Of a stretch of DNA of 64,000 nucleotides, positions 29,835-39,593 are shown piece by piece. The stretch is from Dipteris shenzhenensis. Taxonomy: Eukaryota > Polypodiophyta > Polypodiopsida > Gleicheniales. The notes under the pieces were generated by a model that saw nothing but the letters and a program-made list of their open reading frames with translations, searched no databases and was not told the origin of the DNA. The stretch lies in NCBI GenBank assembly GCA_047967505.1, contig CM106541.1. One strand, written 5' to 3'. The number at the start of each line of letters is the position of its first letter. Position 1 is the stretch's first letter. The translations under genes and the position numbers were made by a program.

Positions 29835-30964
29835 CCCCCTCTCACCGGCACATCTTGGCCCAATGCCAACACGTTGATGAGGATGCTCCAGTAACTCCCT
29901 GGTAGTAGTAGTCCTCTGGAACAGTTTGATGTCAAAATCTTTTCCTAGCTTTTCATCTAGTGGCTCATGCTCCACCAGGTTTGGTTCTGCTTCCGCACAC
30001 CGTCCTGATACATAGGTCCATCTTTGGTAGCACCTCCTAGCACCACCACCACCTTCATCACGTTCCCACCTTCAAACTCGAGCAACCCAAACACCACGAT
30101 CTTCCAGTTGTCCCCCTCATAATGAGTGAACAACCTAGAGTCTTCCAGGCACCATGCTTAGTGGGTCTGTTTCAACCCGTCCTTCCTTTGGCAAGGTCTG
30201 TAACAAAAGAACCATCTCGAGAAGCGAAGTCCCAAGAATATCTCCCGATAACCTGGACCACGAACTCTTACTGAGCTCTCAAGCAAGTACTCTTCTGGCT
30301 TCAGTACACCTTGTCCATCACCTTCAAGCAATTTGTGTCCGAGATTCGAAGAAGCAACCACACTTCCTCTTCTACATTTGAAGAAGGACCATTGCTTCCA
30401 ATCTCACATTACCTGAGACATATGAAGAGCATATTCTCTCCACAACATGCTATAAAGGTTCAAATTAAGAACATCAAATACATATTAGACCATTGTACTG
30501 CCTGTGTGCTTGCTCTGAAAGCAAACCATGCGCCTCATCGAGGCACATACCAAAAACTTGTGTAATCCAGTACTGTTCCCTTTTGAATTACAGCAATTAT
30601 TTGAATATCAAACCCTAGGGCACTCCATGGAATCCACCCTCGTGTTAGTATCAACAGCCACGTACTTGGAAGGTTCCAAGCACTCCATGCTATTCTTCAC
30701 CTTCACAAAGGTCTCTAACTCCCCGTCGACCCACATCTCAATGGTAGACATCATCAGTGTGGTTTCTAGGACGGCATATGGTACATCAATAAAACATGGA
30801 GATGTCACCAAGAATAGTTCTTCGATTACCACATTAGCTTGGGCTTTTGTGTTACTCTCTGAATATGAGTCGGACTCCTTGTTGTTTTTTTAATCCGCCT
30901 TCTTCTTTTTGCAATCCTTCACAAAATGTCCGGTGTGTGGATAAAAAAGAAAAAATGTTTTTTA
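29835..30964 (-). pseudogene. Element L internal region: zinc knuckle and possible protease remnant
   Basis: The minus strand near 30945-30905 reads HTGHFVKDCKKKK, the second half of a Gag zinc knuckle. Farther down, 30832-30608 gives a 74-codon open stretch (MVIEELFLVTSPCFIDVPYAV ... FVKVKNSMEC) in the position of a protease, without a clear active site. The first half of the knuckle lies at about 33205-33180, beyond a nested insertion. No RT or integrase was recognised. Confidence 0.6.
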
Positions 30965-33175
30965 CTTATTGCATGTTGATGGGTGAGTGCATAGCTATCT
31001 ATATAGCTAGTTGGTTGTGGAAATGAGCTATGGATACTCTCATAAAAGACTCCACATTGATGCTATACTTTCTTGAGATGGAAGGCGCTTCTACAGGGAC
31101 TTCTGGGAGATAATGAAGTGCAGTGTAGGACCACCAGATAATCCAAAGCATGATATTTAGAGTGTGACGGGGTTTTGTTGTGGGATGACATACGCCTTTC
31201 ATGGTTGTCCCGAGTCCTCTCTGTATGAGGGCATGAACTAAATGCTAAGTGTTGGTGACATGCAAGTGAGTGAATGCCTAACAGAACCATATGGGCATGA
31301 AGGGCTTTGGTATAGCTTGAAGGAAGGATTGGGAGAGTGGTGAAAAAGCAAAAGGTGACGTGGCTATAATCAAAAAAGCATGCATGCAGGTGGCTACGTG
31401 ATGAGGAGGAGCAAGCTTCTCGACGACAAGCTGGCATGCTACGTGAAGCACTGCTGGAAGGGGTTCGCGGGCGACAGAGGGTGTGCTCCGTGGAGCAGAA
31501 GAGGCTCTTCTAGAGGAAGGACGGGAGAAGTAGTTTAGAAGGAGCTTGAAGGCTGGAGCGAAGGGGGAAGCTGCGGTATTGGCTATGATCACTTGACGGG
31601 TGACGGAAGGGCGGTGGTTGCCTTAGGTGGGAGCGGCTGGATTTGATGAAGAGGACGACTGTCCATACTAGAGGTTGAGGGATCTGGCTCGAGGGCCGTT
31701 GCCCTTACTGAGAGGTTCTCATAAGAGGATAGAGGGGAGTTTGGTTAAAAAAGCACAACGTGAGCACACAGGGGATTGAGTGGACGTTTTGAAGGTTTCC
31801 AAGTAGCTGGTGCTTGGTTGAGAAGCCATTGTTATGTAGAGTGTTGCGGGCTGAAGCTGCTGGACGAGGGAGATTTGTAGTGGAGGAAGGAAAACGTATG
31901 TGGCGGGGGGGGAGATCCCTCAGAGCACCTGGGAGGACACGTGAGCTTTGTAAGCTCTGTGAGTTGGGCAAAGGGCCGTTTGCTTTTGGATGGAGTTCTT
32001 GTTATGGGCGACACTACTATACGGGCTGAAGAGGTCGATTGTTACGTGTACAAAGAGCTTCTTGGCTATGGCATGGTAGATCTTCGTGAGCTTTGGGATG
32101 TATAAGAGCGGCTGTGAAAGGCAATAAGGCAGTTATCTGTTGCTCTTATTGTGAAGGGGACCGAGCTTGAAGGATGGCTATTGCATTGGTCGAGGGCTCC
32201 TAGGAGGATCTCTAAACAACAGATTTCCGTGAGAACGATGAGCAAGAGTGAAGCCGTAGAGTAGCTATCGTCGTGTGAAAGGAGATGGGCAGTGAAGGAA
32301 AGTGGTGCTTGTAGAGATGCAATCTGTGCATGGAGAGAGCGACTGGAGTGGCGACGCAATTACAGACCAGAGGATCGGGTTGGAGGTCGAAGATGGCAAA
32401 GAGAAAGGGTCCGTGATCCTTGATGGACGGTGGGTGATGGGTTCTTGAGAAGTTGGCATCTCGGTTCGTTGTGGGTGACGAGGGGAGTTTGTGAGCAATG
32501 AAAGCTACGGTGAAGACTATTGTGTGTGAAGAGTGTGGAAGCTCGTAGACGCGGAAGGTCTAAGGGAGGAAGTAGGTTCGGTAAACATGAGGTGACGGAT
32601 GTGGAAGCTTCTGAGAGTGGAAGGGCTACGAGAGAGCAGGAGAGGTATGTGAGCTCGTAGGAGGAGTAGAGGTCGAGGAGTTTAGAGGGTGAAGATCCCA
32701 AAAGAGAACACATGAGCTGAGATGGAAGGTGAACTCAGTGAGCAAGGAAGAGATATGCAGGGAGATAGAGATGAAGGCTGTCTCGAATGATGCTTGATAG
32801 TTGAGCTGTAGCAATGGCTGTCGGGAGCTTACGAATGGGAGAGAGTCTCAACCATAGAGGCTTGGATCAATACCTTGGATACAAGAGGGCCGTGAGTTGG
32901 TATGCCTTGTAAGGGAAGCTTGTTTTCCAGAGAATCTGAAGGCCTTGTGAGCTTGAGCTCAGTCATCAGTAGGAGCTTGTGTTGGGCTGTGTGGTCCACT
33001 AGGTTCTTTCTGAGGCTGTCTGGCTTTTGGAGAAAATGTGGCTAAAGTGTGAGTTGTATCAGACGGTATGTGTAGAGCAATGATGATGTATGAATGCCTT
33101 TTTCCTTGTGATTGTGTTATTCGGGTGTTTTAAACGTGGATAAGGGTGGCTGTGAAGGCGGATTGGGCTCTACTG
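30950..33175 (-). repeat. Repeat family X, minus copy, nested in element L
   Basis: About 2.2 kb separating the two halves of element L's zinc knuckle. On the + strand it starts GTGGATAAAAAAG and ends TCTCCATCCAC, so the ends carry at least a GTGGAT inverted repeat. Flanks are CCGGTGT on the left and GGGTGTGTC on the right. Non-coding; open frames over it are fragmentary. The last 0.45 kb (minus sense) matches 21690-22253. Confidence 0.65.
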
Positions 33176-33255
33176 CTTTTCTCCATCCACCGGGTGTGTC
33201 ACAATAGAAGCACTTCTTCTGCTTCCTCTTCTGGGAAGTGTCCAGCCTCCTACTT
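33176..33255 (-). pseudogene. Element L zinc knuckle, first half
   Basis: The minus strand reads RRLDTSQKRKQKKCFYCDTPG, the beginning of a CCHC knuckle, immediately downstream of the primer site. That leaves almost no room for the rest of Gag, so element L had lost most of gag before repeat X entered. Confidence 0.65.
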
Positions 33256-33269
33256 GGGCTCTGATACCA
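33256..33269 (-). other. Primer-binding site of element L
   Basis: The minus strand reads TGGTATCAGAGCCC, directly next to the 5' LTR. Confidence 0.9.
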
Positions 33270-34270
33270 TGTTAGAAATGGACCAACAGAAGGTATGCAC
33301 AATGAAAGATTGATAGAATAGCCTGGGAACTTGCAGTGTGTGTGGGGAGTGGAATGACAAACTTCTTAAACCTATGTGCATCACATAGATGTGCAGACTC
33401 ATCGACAAACAATAATCCAGCTAGATATAGAAACCAACAAAAGAATATATTTCCATCCAAAGCTATGGACACAATACAAAAGAGATAGATCCAAAGTCCC
33501 ACCTCGAGCGTATGTAGACTCTCCATCCAGATCACAACAGCTTGCTGCCCTAGAAGACAGCCAAGGTCCAGCCCCTAAGCACACCTTCAACTCTCCTTCA
33601 CCCCCAGTGTGAGGCCCAAGTGAGTGGCTTATGGCTGCTCCTGTCTGCTCCTGTCTGCTCGTGCTTTTGCTGAACTGTTGGATGCAAAATGAGGCCTCGG
33701 GCCTCTCCTTTTAAAGGCTCCTTTTATAGGGCACAAGGCCCCTTCAAACTGACCGACCAGCCAGCCCTAAATGAGCCGACTGGCCTGGTTGGTTGTTGGC
33801 CGACTTGGTTGGATGGCCTAACCGATTTGGTTGGCTCAGCCGAAGGAGTCCTATATAAGGGCAAGGGGCCAGCCACCCCTTGCTCCTTTCTTGTGCTGCT
33901 GCCAGGGCCCTTTGCAGCCCTTCTGCTGCTCCTCCATATCCTCCATCCATGCGCCTTCCTGTACCAACAGTCCCACCTTGATTGCGTCTCTGCCAGCCCC
34001 TTCTCCAGCGCCAAATAGATCCGTACAGTCCACGTGTCAGACCGCACTGCAGCCGTACTATTCTTGGTCCCTTGTGCTGGCTATCGCTTCGCCTTTTGCT
34101 GCTGCAGATCCATCCCAGCTCGAGGTACCTTCCATGTTGTTTGATGTGGGGTGCTGCCCATGTGGCAGCCCCCTCTTTTCCTTTCCTCTTTGGCATATCC
34201 TGCCCTAGGTCTCCCTCTCCCATGCTCTCCTCATATGGGGGCTTACAAATGGGGAGTGACCTTTCCAATA
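33270..34270 (-). repeat. LTR of element L, high-coordinate copy (5' LTR)
   Basis: Similar throughout to 28763-29834 but lacking a block near its 33500 position. The terminal CA has become TA in + reading (CCAATA). The right TSD GTCAG follows at 34271-34275. Confidence 0.9.
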
Positions 34271-34275
34271 GTCAG

Positions 34276-35092
34276 GCCATCTTTTGGTTCACAGTTTTTT
34301 GCATCTATGCAGGCTGAGCCGTCTCTTTTGGGCCGACCCGTTGGTATGCATCCGGATAGCGCTCCTCTCATGGCACCAATGAGTATTCCTAGAGTTGGTT
34401 TTGGTTTATATGGCAGCCCACACACTGGGAGAGAGGTCAGTCCTCTTCTCAACCCTTTGACATGCGATGCATTTGGCAGTGAGACCTAGCCAGGGTTCAT
34501 GCACACATTGCTCTACCAGTGAGCACATATAGCCGGACCCAGCCAGTGCATCAGATGACAGCAGTAGGGGATTAGTGGTGGGCAGCAAACCACTTTTAAT
34601 GAGATGCTGGCAGATTCCTTGCGTTCATATAAGGCCCTGCCTGAGGCCATCAAACTTGAGATGTCTTTCTCCGATTATGTGAACCTCAAGCGTGATGATG
34701 CCCGCAATTTTGGAGGTTATGCACACAAGAATTATGCAGCCAAGGATGTCAAGGACAAACTCATAGTGCATCAATTCAAAGGGGACACTCGCACACCTAA
34801 TGAGCTAGAGGAGTGGCTTACGAAGCTGGAAGATTATTGTCCCTTCTACTCAAAGCAGGATGAGGGCCACATAATCTTTGAGGGTATGCACATGTAGGAC
34901 TATGAACATACTTGGTGGTGGTATATGAGGGATTCACCTCAAAGGCCAACCGCATGGAGGGGTTTCAAAGAAATGATGGTTACTACCTTCGTATCCCCAC
35001 TCATCTTGGATAAGTACTTGGCTGAATTCTATGCGTTGTCACAGACTGGTACAGTCCAAGAGTATCTTTTGGAGACTTTCCTTGTTTGTACA
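34276..35092 (+). pseudogene. Gypsy H gag, third piece
   Basis: 34276-34490 gives a Pro/Gly/Met-rich segment (PSFGSQFFASMQAEPSLLGR). 34604-34897 is open and gives the Gag fold start (EMLADSLRSYKALPEAIKLEM, HQFKGDTRTPNELEEWLTKL). After a TAG at about 34895, LDKYLAEFYALSQTGTVQEYL continues it. Stops at about 34487, 34895 and 35100 break the frame. Confidence 0.8.
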
Positions 35093-35714
35093 GGATGTAT
35101 CTGAGAAGGGAAGTTGTTGCATTTCATCCAAGGATTGAGTCCTTCCTTGGCTGCAGTGCAACCCAATTGGGAGAGGTGTTTGAGCCCAAATATGCCAGCA
35201 AGTATAAGATGGCAGCGGGCAGCACATACGGGACTGCAAATGAGGCTGAGAAGAAGCCTAAGGTGACTGATTGGCATGACAAGAAATCAGCAGCACCACC
35301 ATTTCCAAGGTTTCCCACTGTTACAGGCAGCAAGATGCCATTTTCTAAGCCATACATGCCATTTGATGCTAAGCCAGGAGCTTCGCCAAGTGCTGGAAAT
35401 GAAGGATGTATCTGAGAAGGGAAGAAGTTGCATTTCATCCAAGGATTGAGTCCTTCCTTGGTTGCAGTGCAGCCCAATTGGCAGAGGTGTTTGAGCCCAA
35501 ATTTGCCAGGAAGTATAAGATGGCAGCGGGCAGCACATACGGGACTGCAAATGAGGCTGAGAAGAAGCCTAAGGTGACTGATTGGCATGACAAGAAATCA
35601 GCAGCACCACCATTTCCAAGGTTTCCCACTGTTACAAGCAGCAAGATGCCATTTTCTAAGCCATACATGCCATGTGATGCTAAGCCAGGAGCTTCGCCAA
35701 GTGCTGGAAATGAA
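35093..35714 (+). repeat. 311 bp tandem duplication in gypsy H gag
   Basis: Units 35093-35403 and 35404-35714 have equal length and differ at only a few positions. Each encodes VAFHPRIESFLGCSA, EVFEP, KYKMAAGSTYGTANEAEKKP and PFPRFPTV. 311 is not a multiple of three, so the second unit is in a different frame from the first. Confidence 0.97.
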
Positions 35715-36182
35715 AAATCAAAATTTAAACAACACACCAGGGCTATTATGGACAGCAGAAAGCGGGCAAACTTATGCTTTAAGTGTGGTGAGAAGTGGAC
35801 TCTTGAGCATCGGGAAGTTTGTAAAATGCGTAACGGTGGTACTACAAAACTCAGCATGATTATTGGGATATCGGATGATGAGGATTTAATGGATGCTTCT
35901 GAGACCTTGGATGCCACTCATGATGATTCAGAGGGTGCACAGGACGTGGAAGAAGCTCCAGACACTGGAGCCACGAAGGGGGCTGATCTCCCCTATGATC
36001 CCGGTGGTGCTATTGAACATAACATGCATTGTATACAATCCAATGACACTCAACCCATGTGTAGCATGCGAGGCCGTTGGACTCTTTCATGTGGAGCATC
36101 AGGTTGCTATGCCTTTTCATGCGCGAGAGGATGCAATGGAAATGCTCATGTGGACAAGGAGGAGATCTATTGGGATGCGTAG
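35715..36182 (+). pseudogene. Gypsy H Gag zinc knuckle and decayed protease region
   Basis: The frame from 35406 continues through KRANLCFKCGEKWTLEHREVC, a gypsy-type zinc knuckle. An acidic stretch (SDDEDLMDASETLD, DVEEAPDTGATKG) follows, then a Cys-rich stretch without a retropepsin active site, ending at 36182. Protease and the RT fingers are missing between here and 36200. Confidence 0.8.
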
Positions 36183-36199
36183 CAAACAATTTATGCTAT

Positions 36200-37037
36200 A
36201 TGCACCGGCCACCATCTAGGCGTTGATGAACAAGATATTGTAACCACTTCTCCTCATATGCGTGCTGGTTTTCTTTGATAAGATCCTCATTTACAGCAAG
36301 GATAGACACGAGCACATTAAGCATGTGAAGCAGGTGCTGTAAATTTTGAGGATGCATCAGAAAGCCAGCAAATGCACTTCTATGGCAAAGGAGGTTGGGT
36401 ATCTGGGGCATATTGTGAGTAGACGTGGCATTCGGGTCGATCCAACCAAGGTGAAATGCATCAAAGATTGGCCATAGCCACAAAATCCCAACCAGTTGAG
36501 AGGATTTTTAGGTCTTACTATCTTCACTATGCGCTTTATTCGTAAATCTGCCATTAGGGCAGCTCCTCTTACTGAGCTCTTGAAGAAGGATGCTTTTCAG
36601 TGGTCAAAGGAAGCACAACGCAGCTTTGAAGACCTGAAATTTGCTCTCACTCATGTACCTGTCTTGGTATGCCCTGATTTTTCGCATCCTTTCATTGTGG
36701 AGGTAGATGCCAGTGGCAAAGAATTGGGCGTTGTTCTGAGAAGGAACACGGGGTAGTAGCCTTTGAAAGCAGGAAGTTTGATGCCAAAGAACTCAATTAC
36801 CATGTTTATGATCAGGAGATGTTGGCTATCTTGCATGCTTTCAAGAAATGGCACCACTATTTATACGAGAGTAAAATTAAGGTGAAAATAGATCATTGGA
36901 CACTCAGATTCTTCCTCACCTAGCCAAATTTATCATATAAGCATAAGAAGTGGTTGGCTGCAGTCCATCCGATGATTTTGACATTGAGTACAGAAAAGGG
37001 AAGGAAAATGTGGTTGGCAGATGCCTTGTCCAAGATG
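36200..37037 (+). pseudogene. Gypsy H RT (partial) and RNase H
   Basis: It enters RT at ALMNKI, just before the palm motif, which reads VFFDKILIYSKD: the second catalytic Asp of FFDD has become Lys. YLGHIVSRRGIRVDP, RGFLGLTIFTMRFIR and RNase H (FIVEVDASGKELGVVL) follow. After frame changes, EKGRK..WLADALSKM ends RNase H at 37037. The polymerase would be inactive. Confidence 0.88.
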
Positions 37038-37368
37038 TGACCATAAATCCTAGGAAAGCACGAAGTTGTTTCACAGTCTGAGGGATGGGCCATTCCAAAA
37101 CCTTTTCGATACGATCTAGATCAATGCTAATACCTTCATAAGAAATCTTGTGTCCTAAGTAAATGATCTCTTTCATAAAGAAGTCACATTTACTCATCTT
37201 GGCATAGAGCTTATGCTGTCATAGAATAACTAAGACAATCCGGAGGTGTCCAATGTGATCCTCTAGTGTTCGACTATATACCAAGATGTCATCTAAAAAC
37301 ACCATCTAAAAACACGATAACGAATTTGCCCAAATAATCTCAGAACAAATCGTTCATCATTTGCTGAA
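37038..37368 (-). pseudogene. Inverted fragment of an E3-like gypsy RT
   Basis: Closely similar to 8191-8510 in the same + strand orientation, hence antisense to gypsy H. On the minus strand it encodes MSKCDFFMKEIIYLGHKIS and RIEKVLEWPIPQTVKQLRAF. No LTR, TSD or other transposon end bounds it. A 14 bp direct repeat (CATCTAAAAACACC/CATCTAAAAACACG) lies at about 37290-37317. It sits exactly between RNase H and the integrase region of H. Confidence 0.9.
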
Positions 37369-38764
37369 TTGGTTTGCTATCTCTACCATATATTAGGAGT
37401 GGATTCATGGCATTCAAGACGAGTATATGCAGAATTCTAAGGCAGCTCTCATATTTTGAGATTTGCAGAAGCCTTCTAGTTAGGGTCATTTGGAATTCAC
37501 ATAATGGGCTGTTGTGGTGCTAGGACAAGACATAATTTATTTAGTGCCAGACTCAAAATATAGACAGCTGGTTTTGCAAGAAATGCACTCCTCTTCCATG
37601 GCTGGACATGCGGGTGTCACTACAACATATGAAAGAATCAAGCAGAGCTTTACTTGGGAAGGCATGTGGGGGGATTTGGGCTGAATGCTTGCCTTGCCAA
37701 CATAATAAAATGGACAGCAAATTCTCTTGCAGCCATTACCCATTCCAGAGGGCAAATGGACGCACATACCAATGGATTTCATCACAGGATTGCCTTCTAC
37801 AGAGAGGGGATGGGACATCATCTTTGTTGTGGTGGATAGGATGACAAAACAAGCACATTTCATACCCACTAAGACTCGGTATTCAGCATCACAGGTTGCT
37901 TGGCAATTCATTGAGCATGTCTTTAAGCATCATGGTTTCCCTCAGGAAATTGCCAGTGACAGAGATGCAAAATTTATGGGTCACTTTTGGCAGGAGTTAT
38001 TTACAGCAGTGGCTATGTTACTCACACCTAGCATTGCTTACCATTCTGAGACTGATGGACAGTCGAAAAGGGTGAACAAATGGGTGGAGGAATATTTGAG
38101 GCACTTTTGTCATGATACTCAGAAGTCTTGGGATAAATGGTTGGCACTTGCTGAATTTGCTACAACGGTACAAAGCATCTCTCCATTGGCATGAGCCCCC
38201 CATTTGAGGCAATGTACGGATGCAAGGTCAGGATGCCACTTTCAATTGTTGACATGGCTGTGATAAATCAGCAAGCACAGGAATGACTTGTAGAGGATGG
38301 ATGTCCGTCTGTAGTTGGTAAAAAAGAATATGCAGTGCCCAAGCCAAGCATAAGAAATATGCAGATGAACGCAAGAGATATTTGTCTTTCAAAGAGGGAG
38401 AGTATGTGCATTTGCATCCCCATAAGAATCGTTATGCCTCGCTGAAAGGTAATACCAACACAAAGCTTGCTCATAGGTATTATAGTCCTTATATGATCAT
38501 CCGCAAGGTTGGAGAGGTAGAATATCAGTTGGAGGTACCTAGTACATCCAAAATCCATGATGTTTCAATTTGTCTTTGCTGAAACCACATGTGGGACAGC
38601 ATGTCCATGTTCTTCCTGAGTTGCCACCTATGGATGAGGAGGGCCACATCCTCTATGTTCCAGAGCGCATCGTGGGTTTCAGAGACCATGTATTACGCAA
38701 CGAGGTCTACATAGAGTATCTTATCAAGGATGAAAATTCATGGCATCCGGAAAGCATTTACTAG
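37369..38764 (+). pseudogene. Gypsy H integrase and C-terminal domain
   Basis: 37550-37650 gives the zinc-binding start (LVLQEMHSSSMAGHAGVTTT). 37727-38194 is open and holds the catalytic core: MDFITGLPSTERGWD, ASDRDAKFMGHFWQE and NKWVEEYLRHF carry the D-D-E residues. A TAG and frameshifts follow. 38382-38560 continues with GNTNTKLAHRYYSPYMIIRKV, and 38570-38764 with MDEEGHILYVPERIVGFRD..., a chromodomain-like tail ending ENSWHPESIY. Confidence 0.9.
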
Positions 38765-38874
38765 GATACCCCTATCTCCTACCGGGCTGATTAGCAGTCG
38801 CTGTTTGCTGCACTTTTTTTTTTGGACAACCATGTCGTGAAATTTGGAGGGCAAAATTCTATGGGAAATCCGGC

Positions 38875-39253
38875 TGTAACGAAGGGGGCAAAAGGGGCAA
38901 TTTAGAGGACCTTTAGAGGCCTCTTACATGGGAAATGTGAAGGGACTATATAAGTCCTCATCCACCCCTATTTGTACACTTTTTGATGGGGAGGGACCTT
39001 TAGAGGCCTCTCAGGAGGGAAATGTGGATGGGGACTATATAAGTCCCCATCCACCCCTATTTGTACACTTTTTATGTTGCATCTAATCCTATCTACTCCC
39101 ACCTCCTTCCTCCTATGTGCTGCCTACACTCTCTTCCCCAATCTCTCTCTTTCTTTGTCTTCCCCTCACCCTCTTCTCTCTCTTCCTCTCCCTTTTCCCC
39201 TTTTCTGCCATCTTTGGCCCTTCACCAAATCTGTCCCCCTTTCTTTCATTGTA
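38875..39253 (+). repeat. 3' LTR of gypsy H with duplicated promoter
   Basis: It starts TGTAACGAAGGGGG and ends TTTCATTGTA (a CA to TA change). The U5 half matches the 5' remnant at 22254-22449. The U3/R part carries an about 87 bp tandem duplication with two TATA boxes. It ends only 163 bp before the kelch exon at 39417. Confidence 0.8.
38907..39075 (+). repeat. Tandem duplication of an LTR promoter (87 bp period)
   Basis: Units begin at 38907 and 38994 with GGACCTTTAGAGGCCTC and each includes GGGACTATATAAGTCC and CATCCACCCCTATTTGTACA. The TATA boxes are at 38947-38954 and 39036-39043. Confidence 0.92.
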
Positions 39254-39416
39254 GATTTAACATAAAAGTGTACATTTTTTGTTTGCTTATTTTATTCAAC
39301 ATCTGTGTAGTCTTGAAAACTTTGGATCAATTAAGGTGATAATGCTCAACAAATTCTTGTAATAAATATCTAGCTATAACTTACAATATGCAAATATTTA
39401 TATTGATGATGTGCAG
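39254..39416 (+). other. Intron end before kelch exon b
   Basis: AT-rich DNA ending in TATTGATGATGTGCAG. The acceptor AG is at 39415-39416. Confidence 0.6.
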
Positions 39417-39593
39417 ATAGATTACACTGGACTCTTATAAGCCAAACAAATGAAATCTGGCCATCATCTCGTGCTGGACACTCTGGTGTTTCCATTTCTT
39501 GCACATTTGATTCAAAAGTATCAAGTTACATTGCAGTATTTGGAGGATACAATGGAGAAAATTCTTGTGGTGACATATGTCTCTTCGACCCAC
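39417..39593 (+). CDS. Kelch-gene exon b: first kelch blade
   Basis: 177 nt, entered in phase with two bases. It reads RLHWTLISQTNEIWPSSRAGH, then YIAVFGGYNGENSCGDICLFDP: the kelch signature of hydrophobic strand, Gly-Gly, Tyr and a following Asp. The donor is C|GTAAGC at 39594. The single leftover base plus TT at 50524 gives a Leu codon, so the reading phase is kept across 10.9 kb. The open frame visible on the same strand at 39450 is a different, unrelated frame. Confidence 0.88.

Larger units (their letters stand above)
28763..34270 (-). mobile_element. LTR element L with TSD GTCAG
   Basis: LTRs at 28763-29834 and 33270-34270 start TGTTAGAAATGG on the + strand and end TTTCCAACA (left) or TTTCCAATA (right). 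A minus-strand Met-i primer site (33256-33269) next to the right LTR fixes the orientation. The internal region is short of coding content: a zinc knuckle, a possible protease remnant and a 2.2 kb nested insertion. The LTR lengths differ (1072 and 1001 bp) with visible indels, so it is older than copia A. Confidence 0.92.

Noticed and set aside
31000-33100. Many 60-120 codon open frames on both strands in repeat X
   Set aside because: They overlap in several frames, lack domains and are not kept in the other X copy.
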